Shown in pieces: positions 9,459 to 16,742 of a stretch of DNA of 64,000 nucleotides. The notes under the pieces were generated by a model that was not told the origin of the DNA, searched no databases, and saw nothing but the letters and a program-made list of their open reading frames with translations. Source of the DNA: a virus. The DNA lies in IMG/VR virus record IMGVR_UViG_3300042402_003062, positions 1 to 64,000 of that record; one strand, given 5' to 3'. Each line of letters starts with the position of its first letter. The stretch's first letter is position 1. The position numbers were made by a program, and so were the translations under genes.

Positions 9459-9644
9459 TTAGTCCGCCCTTTCCACAAAGAATTTACCGTACATAGCCCA
9501 AGGCGCACGACCAGACCACAATGACCGCAACTCGCGGGTGACTGTGGCCTCTGAGCCTAAGCAGGCGCACTTAACGATTGACCGGGCCGCCTCCCTAATA
9601 CTCTCGTACTCTACACCATTAACCTTCATTCTCTTCTTCTTCAT
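9459..9644 (-). CDS. Small basic NUMOD1-like DNA-binding protein, 61 aa
   Basis: The N-terminus is strongly basic (MKKKRMKVNG), followed by VEYESIREAARSI. This matches the modular helix-turn-helix repeats (NUMOD1/IENR type) found at the ends of homing endonucleases. It starts the minus-strand late/packaging operon, preceded by AAAGG. It could be a remnant of a homing endonuclease or a small transcription regulator. Confidence 0.55.
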   Translation of the reverse strand: MKKKRMKVNGVEYESIREAARSIVKCACLGSEATVTRELRSLWSGRAPWAMYGKFFVERAD

Positions 9645-9833
9645 TACATACCTTTGGTAATATCATTGGTCCTATTGTACTTTAGGTAACCTTAATCTAA
9701 CATGAGGGGGTACGTATGGTTAATTTTTAAATTTTCGGGGAGGTTGGCAATATCACCACCCAGCCCAGCCACAACCCGGACCCCCCCCGTACTTCCAACT
9801 GCTCCAGACAAATAACCTTACAAAACCCCAAGG

Positions 9834-9850
9834 CTTTTACAGTCTATCGG
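9834..9850 (+). repeat. Early-region motif copy 1
   Basis: CTTTTACAGTCTATCGG, first of four related copies clustered between 9.8 and 12.6 kb. A UUCG-type hairpin (TGAC-TTCG-GTCA) follows it directly. It is 63 nt upstream of copy 2. Confidence 0.5.
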
Positions 9851-9896
9851 TGACTTCGGTCAAGTTGTGTTAGTTGTTGCTGTTTTTGGTCCGTAC

Positions 9897-9912
9897 CTTC
9901 TACAGTCTATTG
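9897..9912 (+). repeat. Early-region motif copy 2
   Basis: CTTCTACAGTCTATTG. With the flanking bases it shares ACCTTYTACRGTCTATTGTT with copy 4. It lies 52 nt before the first rightward early gene (9964), so a promoter or operator role is plausible. Confidence 0.55.
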
Positions 9913-9963
9913 TTCTCCATTATTGTGTCCGCGAACGACCTTAAACTAAGTAAAGGATTAATT

Positions 9964-10263
9964 ATGTTAAAGAAACAAGAAGGCCTCTTGGGCACAACCA
10001 GTACTACCGTTATCGTTGGCTTCAATGCAGTACAGTCTGTTGTGAAAGCCGGTGCTAAAGTAATGGACGCTTTGGATATTAACTCAATGACTAACCTCGT
10101 TGAGACTGCATCAGACGCAATTGATGTGGCTATGTCTAATATGCACTCCATCCTTGAGGATACTGCGACTACCACAGACCCTGTTATGCTAGAGTTCCTT
10201 GCTATCAAGCAAAACTTGTGGTTGGGGTCAGCTAAGTACGCGTCTAAGATTGCGTCTAAGTAA
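9964..10263 (+). CDS. Early protein, 99 aa
   Basis: The start is fixed by the phage's extended ribosome-binding box (AAAGGATTAATT then ATG). The sequence begins MLKKQEGLLGTTSTTVIVGF and has alternating helical stretches (VVKAGAKVMDALDI, SDAIDVAMSNMHSILED). It is the first rightward early gene. It resembles the small 96-aa protein at 13378 in general layout (N-terminal K/G-rich start, then a long helix with V/N/A repeats). No function can be assigned; early host-takeover proteins of this size are usual. Confidence 0.65.
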   Translation: MLKKQEGLLGTTSTTVIVGFNAVQSVVKAGAKVMDALDINSMTNLVETASDAIDVAMSNMHSILEDTATTTDPVMLEFLAIKQNLWLGSAKYASKIASK

Positions 10264-10338
10264 TAACCTCTTACTGTGTGTTGGTGCCTTCGGGCTAACT
10301 CTCTGGGCCCATGCGGGCTCTACTATAAGGATTTAATT

Positions 10339-10659
10339 ATGAAAAAGCTTACTCTTACCGAAACCCAAGTCTCTGAAGTTCTCAACAAACTTACTCCATC
10401 GTGGGTTGGTTGTATTAACGCAGTAGATTTAGAGCGTGCTCAAGTTGCGAAGTCTCAAACCCGTAATTGGTTGTTCGGGACTATCATCAACCAAAAGTTT
10501 ATTAAGTTAAACAAAAACTTTGCTACCTTTAAGGCAGGGGAGTTGGTGTCTATCGCCGACATATATGATACCGATTCAGCCCAGTCTTTGGCCGGTCTCA
10601 TCATATACCGACTAGCCCACTCAGGCTTAGTCAAAGCACCAAGTATCGTTGGTGTTTAA
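10339..10659 (+). CDS. Early protein, 106 aa
   Basis: Preceded by TATAAGGATTTAATT, which sets the start at ATG 10339 rather than an upstream in-frame codon. The protein (MKKLTLTETQVSEVLNKLTP...) ends in a helical segment AQSLAGLIIYRLAHSGLVKAP, which looks like a winged-helix-type C-terminus. It is followed at once by a strong intrinsic terminator, so 9964-10691 forms a short early transcription unit. Function unknown. Confidence 0.65.
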   Translation: MKKLTLTETQVSEVLNKLTPSWVGCINAVDLERAQVAKSQTRNWLFGTIINQKFIKLNKNFATFKAGELVSIADIYDTDSAQSLAGLIIYRLAHSGLVKAPSIVGV

Positions 10660-10691
10660 CAAGCTCTTCGGAGTTTGTTTACCTTTTTTTT
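10659..10691 (+). terminator. Intrinsic terminator of first early unit
   Basis: Eight-base-pair stem ACAAGCTC / GAGTTTGT (one G-U pair) with a TTCG loop, followed after TTACC by eight T residues. It starts at the last base of the 106-aa gene and lies before the oppositely directed operon. Confidence 0.8.
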
Positions 10692-10731
10692 ATCACATCT
10701 CACTTCGCAGACTGTTTAATAAATCTTTATA

Positions 10732-10747
10732 CTTTTACAGTTTATTG
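10732..10747 (+). repeat. Early-region motif copy 3
   Basis: CTTTTACAGTTTATTG in the convergent gap after the terminator and before the end of the minus-strand 111-aa gene. No rightward gene follows, so this copy argues for a role other than, or beyond, a simple promoter. Confidence 0.45.
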
Positions 10748-10775
10748 ATTATTTTTATTGTTCGGTGGACTCAGG

Positions 10776-11111
10776 TTAAGAATAGTTGCTAAGCAAGGAT
10801 TTCTTTTGACCTTCTGTAATTCCACCTCTATCTTGATAGAACTTAGACACACTTAGTGTAAAACTATTAGATGGAAGCATAGGTAAACCTACCAACACAG
10901 CTAGCTTATCCAAATCCTCTTGCTCTTTAACAAGCTGTTCAGCTCTCATGATTTTAGCAAGCTCTAGTGCTACCGCTTTATTTATTTCCACAAGTTGTTT
11001 ATCTTTATCAGACTCTTTGACCTGCAAGCTAACCAACAGAAACTCCTCTGATGGTAACTCCTTGCGGAGTATATCTTGTGCCTTAAGTTTAATTCTATCT
11101 TTATCAGTCAT
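10776..11111 (-). CDS. Protein of ParB-like operon, 111 aa
   Basis: Helical and charged (MTDKDRIKLKAQDILRKELP...), with a probable coiled coil VEINKAVALELAKIMRAEQL and a C-terminal segment GGITEGQKKSLLSNYS. The start overlaps the stop of the ParB-like gene by 8 nt, showing coupling. It is the last gene of the three-gene leftward unit. No family is recognised; a partner or regulator of the ParB-like protein is the simplest guess. Confidence 0.6.
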   Translation of the reverse strand: MTDKDRIKLKAQDILRKELPSEEFLLVSLQVKESDKDKQLVEINKAVALELAKIMRAEQLVKEQEDLDKLAVLVGLPMLPSNSFTLSVSKFYQDRGGITEGQKKSLLSNYS

Positions 11112-11886
11112 TTGTGATCTCCTTTAGCTTGTATTTTAGATTGAGCAATTCACACATAAGTTTTTTAACTTCTATCGATACTGAATCATTCTTTCCAATG
11201 GTTGTCCAGAAGATATCCTTAGCAGTTTCAGTATTCAAATACTCATTGAAGTCTACTTGTGCTTCTTCAATTACTTCTGTTTCATCAACGATTAACATTT
11301 CTTGCTCCTCTAATTTAGCAATTTGAGTTCTAATACTCTTTAGGGCCACTCCTAAATACACCACTTCACCGGTTAAAGATTTAATCTCAGCCTTTCCACC
11401 CTCTGCTTCTAAGTGTTCAATCACTTTAGCATGTCTAGTATCGGCAATGTATCGCACATACCCAATTGCTTTTGGGTCTTTTAACCCAGTTATTCTAACT
11501 GCCATAACATCAGTGTACCCAAATTGCTTAACTAGCTTGTATGCTTTGATTGCCATCTGTGTTGGTGTTGGATTTCTCACACCAAATATGTTGCTGTTAC
11601 ATAAACGTATGTACACATCATCAGGAGTACTTGGGTCAACATGTTGAATTAACAATTTTCTACCCAATTCTTGTGCAATCTGAAGTCTATTTCTTCCATC
11701 ACCTAATAAATCTCCTCGCATCAGCACCGGATTTGTTTGGCCATCTCGTTCAATGGTATCCTTAAGTGCACCATATCCTGCAGGATCTTTGGCGGGATTA
11801 AACCCTGCTATCTTCTCATCAATCTTCACATTATGCGGACTAATCCATTCCGGTTCTCCAATGTAGTACTTACTTATTATGTTCAT
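11104..11886 (-). CDS. ParB/Srx-domain protein, 260 aa
   Basis: Residues about 10-90 carry a ParB N-terminal-like domain: an I-x-x-(D/Q)G-x-x-NPV strand (DTIERDGQTNPVLM) and the box LLGDGRNRLQIAQELG. A helical middle (FGVRNPTPTQMAIKAYKLV...MAVRITGL) follows and could be a helix-turn-helix. The C-terminus is acidic and helical. ParB-like proteins bind centromere-like DNA sites and use CTP; in phages they may also regulate transcription or act as nucleases. No ParA is seen in the window. It is coupled to the gene on each side. Confidence 0.75.
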   Translation of the reverse strand: MNIISKYYIGEPEWISPHNVKIDEKIAGFNPAKDPAGYGALKDTIERDGQTNPVLMRGDLLGDGRNRLQIAQELGRKLLIQHVDPSTPDDVYIRLCNSNIFGVRNPTPTQMAIKAYKLVKQFGYTDVMAVRITGLKDPKAIGYVRYIADTRHAKVIEHLEAEGGKAEIKSLTGEVVYLGVALKSIRTQIAKLEEQEMLIVDETEVIEEAQVDFNEYLNTETAKDIFWTTIGKNDSVSIEVKKLMCELLNLKYKLKEITND

Positions 11887-12052
11887 TTATGTACCTTTTA
11901 TATGTGTAGCCCAATCGTTTTAACTCTGTGTCTACCAAGTTTCCTATGAGTGCACTCTGTGTCTCTTTATTACCACGAATGTTACTAAGCATCTTCAACC
12001 TCTTGGTCAAATCCTTAGTGACTGCTACTCTAACAGTTTCATTGTCAGTCAT
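11870..12052 (-). CDS. Ribbon-helix-helix-like small protein, 60 aa
   Basis: The start MTDNETVRVAVTKDLTKRLK has the short basic beta strand of ribbon-helix-helix proteins, then two helices (KMLSNIRGNKETQSALIGNLVDTELKRLG). It is the first gene of the leftward operon and overlaps the ParB-like gene by 17 nt. It probably regulates its own operon or nearby early promoters. Confidence 0.6.
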   Translation of the reverse strand: MTDNETVRVAVTKDLTKRLKMLSNIRGNKETQSALIGNLVDTELKRLGYTYKRYINEHNK

Positions 12053-12648
12053 TTACTACTCCTTCAGCCAAATATTCATAATTTTGCCACCATCTAGCTT
12101 TAACTTAGCTTAAATATGTACATATTAATACCACTAGATTGTACAATGTAGTAATTACCACCATCCAAAAACATCATGGTAGTAATTTTGTCAAACAATT
12201 CAGACTGTCTATATAGTATATATTAAGCATTGGGGAAGCTTTTACGAAATTATTTGCTTAATCTAATCTTAACCAAACAACTCTTCGCGTAGCAGTGTCT
12301 CGCTGTTGTTGGATTTCAATGAACCCACCACCCAACTAAGCAAGCCACCAACCAGAATGACCTCAACCTTAACCAAACCTTAAGACAAATTCAAGAATTT
12401 TACCTAAATTCCTCAACACTCACTCAACAATGCCTATTATCTGTACAACTACCTGTATAAATTTTATACAACTTTAGTGGTCACTATTTCATCACTAGTT
12501 GTTTATTATTTATACAGTGTATTAGTTCATAACCTTTTACGGTCTATTGTTGTTCTAATTTATTTATATTTTAGTACATCCATATTATCTACAGCCGTCC
12601 GCGCCCAACCACAAGCGCCTACCCACACCAAACCATAAGGATTTAACA
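12053..12648. promoter_or_regulatory. Divergent 600-nt non-coding region, candidate promoters / genome end / origin
   Basis: No coding sequence is visible. It separates the leftward ParB-like operon from the rightward early genes. It is AT-rich and holds motif copy 4 (12534-12549), a weaker related string (TATACAGTGTATTAG near 12511) and imperfect inverted sequence around CAGTGTCTCGCTG (about 12291). It also has a stretch of CAACC/CCAACC-rich sequence on the plus strand (12321-12380). A role as promoter region, replication origin or terminal repeat cannot be separated by eye. Confidence 0.4.
12534..12549 (+). repeat. Early-region motif copy 4
   Basis: CTTTTACGGTCTATTG, with flanks almost identical to copy 2 over 20 nt. 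It lies 100 nt before the early gene at 12649, matching the promoter-like position of copy 2. Confidence 0.5.
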
Positions 12649-12987
12649 ATGACCAAAGATTTAACAAAAATCGCAAAGCGCATTACCAAAGACCTAAGTG
12701 ACACACGTATTATCGAGTATATTCGCATGGAGGGAGTTACTGAATTCCCAGGTATACATGTATATGAAGCAGGCACACCAGCCCTAAAAGTAACATCAAT
12801 ATCACAATTCATGCGTGGTGTTGAGTTATATGTAGTGGCATACGCTCCAAAGCAATACCGAATCCACACGAGTTCGGGCTTTAGCAGTGTGAAGGCAATC
12901 AAACACATCATAATTGAGCTAGCAGTAATGCTAGAGTCAACACGTCTCAAAAACATTTACAAGGAGCCAGAATGCCCAAATACGTAA
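12649..12987 (+). CDS. Early protein, 112 aa
   Basis: Start set by CATAAGGATTTAACA-ATG. The protein begins MTKDLTKIAKRITKDLSDTR and has a central beta region (FPGIHVYEAGTPALKVTSIS) and a helical C-terminus (VKAIKHIIIELAVMLEST). It overlaps the next small gene by 16 nt. No known family is recognised. It heads the second rightward early unit. Confidence 0.65.
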   Translation: MTKDLTKIAKRITKDLSDTRIIEYIRMEGVTEFPGIHVYEAGTPALKVTSISQFMRGVELYVVAYAPKQYRIHTSSGFSSVKAIKHIIIELAVMLESTRLKNIYKEPECPNT

Positions 12988-13097
12988 TCAAACTCATACA
13001 GGCCCAAGACATTGTAGTCTTAACCGAGTGTGGCTTCCACCACATAGTTGCACATATCAATCACTATTTCAACCTATACAAGGAGGAATTAGTTTAA
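12972..13097 (+). CDS. Small early protein, 41 aa
   Basis: Starts at ATG 12972 after AAGGAG, inside the end of the previous gene. The sequence MPKYVIKLIQAQDIVVLTEC is short and partly hydrophobic and ends YKEELV. Start signal and tight coupling support expression; function is unknown. Confidence 0.5.
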   Translation: MPKYVIKLIQAQDIVVLTECGFHHIVAHINHYFNLYKEELV

Positions 13098-13150
13098 TCA
13101 GCTCATGTTGTGTCTAGTACACTAACCTACCACAAAATAAGGACTTAGCA

Positions 13151-13318
13151 ATGCAAACCTACAAAGTAATCGGCTCAATCGGCATCAAAAACAATCGTCC
13201 AGTTGGTCGTCGCTCAACAGCTACACGAACTCGTCTTACAAACCCAACTATGTCAGACCTTAAAGCATTGGGTTATAACACCAAACAAGCTCAACGTATC
13301 CTCGATCTAGTCGCGTAA
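13151..13318 (+). CDS. Small basic early protein, 55 aa
   Basis: Start set by ATAAGGACTTAGCA-ATG. Very basic in the middle (NNRPVGRRSTATRTRLTNP), with a C-terminal helix (MSDLKALGYNTKQAQRILDLV) like a small helix-turn-helix. It may bind nucleic acid or a host protein; this is inferred from composition. Confidence 0.55.
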   Translation: MQTYKVIGSIGIKNNRPVGRRSTATRTRLTNPTMSDLKALGYNTKQAQRILDLVA

Positions 13319-13377
13319 GCAACCCAAGACGTCCGCAACGACGTTAAATCTACACATCAAATTTGGAGATTCACACA

Positions 13378-13668
13378 ATGTTACAAACACGAACCCGTAA
13401 ACCAGGCGTATTAGGAAAAACTTATGACCGTATCGGTAACGCCGCAGATAATTCATTGGCAGTAGTAGACCACGGCACAAACGCACTAGCAATTGGCACA
13501 AGCTCATTGGTTCCAATGGCAGAAGAGTTAGTCAATAACTCCAAGGCAGACCTAGTTGAGTCTATCGTAAACTTGGGTCTTGTCCGCAAAAATGCAATGC
13601 TTACTTTGACAGAGGCTGGCTACACAGACCTCGAAATCGCAGAAATGCTAGCACCAACGCGGCATTAA
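13378..13668 (+). CDS. Early protein, 96 aa
   Basis: ATG at 13378 is preferred over an upstream in-frame TTG because GGAG lies at suitable spacing. The sequence MLQTRTRKPGVLGKTYDRIG leads into helices and a C-terminal ALTEAGYTDLEIAEML-like segment (NAMLTLTEAGYTDLEIAEML), which recalls the C-terminus of the 55-aa neighbour. Its layout resembles the 99-aa protein at 9964. Function unknown. Confidence 0.6.
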   Translation: MLQTRTRKPGVLGKTYDRIGNAADNSLAVVDHGTNALAIGTSSLVPMAEELVNNSKADLVESIVNLGLVRKNAMLTLTEAGYTDLEIAEMLAPTRH

Positions 13669-13743
13669 TTAGTACATCCGGCCAATCCCATAAACGTTGC
13701 AGAAATGCCAAGCTACACAACAATCAAAAAGGAACTTTAATTT

Positions 13744-14394
13744 ATGAAAAATACTAACACTCTAACATTCGAACAACAACTACAAGAAGCAGTAGCAAAC
13801 GCACAAGTTGCCCGTGATCAACAACACCTTGAGTCTCTTCAAAGTCTCCTTACGAATAGTGCATTTATTGAAGCACAGCGCACATTGTCCGCTAAAGACC
13901 ATGAACTTACCCGTCTTAACACAATCATGAATCAGCTTAACCAAATCAAGCCATTCGTTGCAAAAGACGGCACAAAGTACGCCATCAAGTGCTTCCCTGT
14001 AAGCTTCTTTGGCACAGGACTTAGCCAAGTTCTTGGTATTATCAGCGCATCTCGTGGTGCATTTACCGATGAGCTTGCTTTGCAGTACTCAGCAATATGT
14101 GGTATTAGCATGATTGAGCTTGCGGAAGCAAACGACGCTATGGGTTCACCAATGTACCTTAGCAAAGACGGCACTGTATCAGTACCAACTCCACCAAACT
14201 TGGGCAAATTGCGCCAACTTCTTGCATCTATTATGCTTAAGCTTAACATCAAAGAATTCTCGCCTGAAGTAATAACTCAAGACCGTATGGACTTGTGGTT
14301 TGCCAAAGCAGAACTTGCTGTATCTAAGAAGCAGGAAGAAATCGCAACAACTGCACAAATCGACGAGTCGTCAGCCTTCACAATCGAAGACTAA
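13744..14394 (+). CDS. Conserved early protein directly before RNA polymerase, 216 aa
   Basis: The N-terminal 60 residues are a long helix or coiled coil (FEQQLQEAVANAQVARDQQH). A globular part follows (YAIKCFPVSFFGTGLSQVLG, RGAFTDELALQYSAICGIS) and then an acidic C-terminus. It lies one hairpin upstream of the RNA polymerase gene, the position that N4 gp14 or RNAP1 would occupy. I see no RNA polymerase motif in it, so it is not a convincing separate polymerase subunit. It may be an accessory or activator protein. Confidence 0.65.
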   Translation: MKNTNTLTFEQQLQEAVANAQVARDQQHLESLQSLLTNSAFIEAQRTLSAKDHELTRLNTIMNQLNQIKPFVAKDGTKYAIKCFPVSFFGTGLSQVLGIISASRGAFTDELALQYSAICGISMIELAEANDAMGSPMYLSKDGTVSVPTPPNLGKLRQLLASIMLKLNIKEFSPEVITQDRMDLWFAKAELAVSKKQEEIATTAQIDESSAFTIED

Positions 14395-14397
14395 ACT

Positions 14398-14417
14398 AAG
14401 CCCTATATAGAGGGCTT
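14398..14417 (+). terminator. Hairpin between 216-aa gene and RNA polymerase gene
   Basis: Perfect 7-bp stem AAGCCCT / AGGGCTT with an ATATAG loop. Only three T residues follow, so partial termination, attenuation or mRNA processing upstream of the polymerase gene is likely. Confidence 0.55.
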
Positions 14418-14437
14418 TACACACATAAGGATTTAAT

Positions 14438-16336
14438 ATGAATACAATTCGTCAGCAAATACTAACCAATCGTTTGGAGCTACCAGTCATACGTGACCTA
14501 CAAGTAACTCCTGAAGTCCAAGCTATGTTCCGCTCTATGTGGAATCATTACGTGGCTCGTGGGGCCGGAGAACCCACTTCTATGACGTTTTGGGCACAAC
14601 AAATCCGTAACCCTAAACTACACAATCAAGTATTACGTATTTTAAGCGACGCAGGATGGATCACAGTATCCACTAAGCCTAACTCAAATTGGTCAGAAGC
14701 ATTCCTAAACGAGGCAAAACTCCTTAAGTACTGTACTCGTGAAGAATTGGACCGTACTCGTATGTTCCACAAATTCACCAAGTACCAACTTGAGCTGCAC
14801 CACGAAGACCAAGACTTCGGTGCTAATGTAACTAAAGTCCGTGGTAAACGTATGAATACAGGCTTATTTCGCCCAGGCTTTGCTAAATCCGGTAAAGTAC
14901 AGTATTCATTCGACACACAAGCTATCTTTGATAACCAGGAATTTGTTCTATCTCAAGTAAACAAAGGTATCATCAATATGATTGACAAATACCCAGATAT
15001 TCGTAATGACCACGCTAATTACGAAGAGCTCGGTAGAGAAATTCTAGAAGCATATATGTTCTCATCTACTAACCTATACTCAGGTGGACCGCGCACAAGT
15101 GACCCACGTGGTCGCAACAATCGCGGTGATCTCAACCGTATCGGCAACCCAGTCGGCTTCAAAGTTATGCGTTCACTACTAGTTATACCTGAACAGTATC
15201 GTAACCAAGCTACTACTGCAGGCCTACGCAATAAGTTCCTGTTTATCGCTGAACTTATGGGTTTCAAATCCGGATCGGCCCAAGCTAAAGTTGACTTCGG
15301 TCGTAAATGTTACTATACAGAAGCAACTCATCCAGGCACTACTGATGAGCATATCGTAGAGAACCTATGGATTCTACGCACATACCAAGACATTACCAAC
15401 GCATTTGGTAATACGCCACTATTCGGCATACTTAGTAAGCGTGCTATAGCAGGAAAGCTTAACTTTGCTGACCCAGTCATTGTTTCATATAAATGGCAAG
15501 TCCCTATTGAAATAGATATGTCAGCATCAGTCTTAGGCTACCTGTCTTTACTATTAAATCATCGTCCGTTCATGGAGCGTTGTAACATACTTGCAGGTGA
15601 CTTATCTGATGCTTGGGGTCACCCAGTTGTCACCAATCGCAAACAGTTCAAAACAGCTATGCGCCCAATGTACGGGTCTCAGCTATCTGCTCAAGCTATG
15701 TGGAATGACATGAACATTGTGTACACACCGCAAGAAGTAGTAGCGTTCCAGCACGAACTTGACCATGGTGAGTTCAAAGTTGCCACAGCATTTAAAGATT
15801 TCTTAATCAACAATGCCAAAATGCAACCAGAAATGAACCTAGTTGTAAACGGTCAAACAGTGCATACCTATTGTAACCGCTTCCACAATGTTGGTGAGCA
15901 AACTCTCACATATGACTTATTCGACACAGCTACAGGTCGTATTCGCCGTATCCAGAACACTACAACTACTCGCGTACCTGATCTTAAATCGTTTAAGCGT
16001 TACAGCATAACAGGCCTTATTCATGGTCTTGATAACCAACCTATGGATAACACTATCGGTCATGTCATTGATACATATGGCTTTGCTATTGATATTCATG
16101 ACGCTATCATCTGTTGTGCTGAATCAGCTGACTTTGCTCGTAATGTATATGCTAACGGCAAAACTCAAGACGAACCAAGCCTTAAGCAAATTCACACCAA
16201 TCGTAACTCTATCTTGCAAGACTACATCCGTAGCCTTAATATTCCAGCATCTGCTATGGCAGAATGGAAGCAAGTCCAAGCTCTTGTAGAACCTCTCACA
16301 GAAGAGCTACATATCTCTCCATTAGTCCTCAAGTAG
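14438..16336 (+). CDS. T7/N4-type single-subunit DNA-directed RNA polymerase, 632 aa
   Basis: All core motifs of the T7-like family occur in order in one chain: DxxGR as DPRGR (222-226); motif A with catalytic Asp in PIEIDMSASVLGYL (D360); motif B in KTAMRPMYGSQL (K405, Y412-G413); and motif C in IDIHDAIICC (H554-D555). The 200 residues before DxxGR are a reduced N-terminal domain; at 632 aa it is far shorter than T7 RNAP (883). In N4 the middle-gene polymerase is made of two subunits, RNAP1 and RNAP2 (about 270 + 400 aa); here they appear fused. It probably transcribes the replication genes. Start set by CATAAGGATTTAAT-ATG. Confidence 0.88.
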   Translation: MNTIRQQILTNRLELPVIRDLQVTPEVQAMFRSMWNHYVARGAGEPTSMTFWAQQIRNPKLHNQVLRILSDAGWITVSTKPNSNWSEAFLNEAKLLKYCTREELDRTRMFHKFTKYQLELHHEDQDFGANVTKVRGKRMNTGLFRPGFAKSGKVQYSFDTQAIFDNQEFVLSQVNKGIINMIDKYPDIRNDHANYEELGREILEAYMFSSTNLYSGGPRTSDPRGRNNRGDLNRIGNPVGFKVMRSLLVIPEQYRNQATTAGLRNKFLFIAELMGFKSGSAQAKVDFGRKCYYTEATHPGTTDEHIVENLWILRTYQDITNAFGNTPLFGILSKRAIAGKLNFADPVIVSYKWQVPIEIDMSASVLGYLSLLLNHRPFMERCNILAGDLSDAWGHPVVTNRKQFKTAMRPMYGSQLSAQAMWNDMNIVYTPQEVVAFQHELDHGEFKVATAFKDFLINNAKMQPEMNLVVNGQTVHTYCNRFHNVGEQTLTYDLFDTATGRIRRIQNTTTTRVPDLKSFKRYSITGLIHGLDNQPMDNTIGHVIDTYGFAIDIHDAIICCAESADFARNVYANGKTQDEPSLKQIHTNRNSILQDYIRSLNIPASAMAEWKQVQALVEPLTEELHISPLVLK

Positions 16337-16360
16337 GGCTATTACTCATAAGGATTTAAT

Positions 16361-16675
16361 ATGTTAATCAATCTTACACCACACACAATCACTGAAGTAA
16401 CTACAGGCGTAGCAATCCCTGCATCAGGCAGAGTTGTCCGTATCAAAACATCCACTGTCAAAACATCAGACTTCCTAGGATTTCCTATATTTGAATCTAT
16501 TCTAGGTTCAATTGAAGGCTTACCAGAGCCAGAGGAAGGTGTTATGTACCTAGTCTCAGCTCTTGTTATGTCAGCATGTCCACACCGTATGGACTTACTC
16601 GCACCAGGCAACGCAGTTCGTAATGAACACGGCCAAACTTGTGGCTGTGTAGGATTTCGTAGCAATCAAAAGTAG
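16361..16675 (+). CDS. Conserved phage protein after RNA polymerase, 104 aa
   Basis: Starts MLINLTPHTITEVTTGVAIP, the opening typical of a widespread small phage protein family ('NLTPH.I.i' N-terminus). The C-terminus has cysteines (ACPHRMD, TCGCVGF) that could bind metal. It follows the polymerase with its own TAAGGATTTAAT ribosome box and ends in a strong terminator. The exact function is not known to me. Confidence 0.65.
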   Translation: MLINLTPHTITEVTTGVAIPASGRVVRIKTSTVKTSDFLGFPIFESILGSIEGLPEPEEGVMYLVSALVMSACPHRMDLLAPGNAVRNEHGQTCGCVGFRSNQK

Positions 16676-16702
16676 TAGCCCATTTGGGTTACCCTTTTTT
16701 TT
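16675..16702 (+). terminator. Intrinsic terminator after RNA polymerase unit
   Basis: Seven-base-pair stem GTAGCCC / GGGTTAC (one G-U pair), ATTT loop, then CC and eight T residues. It overlaps the last base of the stop codon of the 104-aa gene. Confidence 0.8.
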
Positions 16703-16742
16703 ATTTGTTACAAAAGATAGAACCCCACATATCGGAGCATTT

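Larger units (their letters stand above)
9645..9963. promoter_or_regulatory. Divergent intergenic region, candidate early promoter / genome-end region
   Basis: No protein-coding sequence is seen on either strand. It separates leftward packaging genes from rightward early genes and holds a run of eight C residues (9781-9788), two copies of the CTTTTACAGTCTATTG-like motif and a short TGAC-TTCG-GTCA hairpin (about 9851-9862). By analogy with N4, where terminase and early genes sit at opposite genome ends, the physical terminus may lie here or in 12053-12648. Confidence 0.4.

Noticed and set aside
10776-12052. Full ParABS partition system
   Set aside because: Only a ParB-like gene is present; no ParA ATPase or clear parS array is seen in the window.
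12585-12956. Minus-strand ORF over the 112-aa early gene
   Set aside because: No ribosome site, and the opposite strand has a well-supported start and coupled neighbour.
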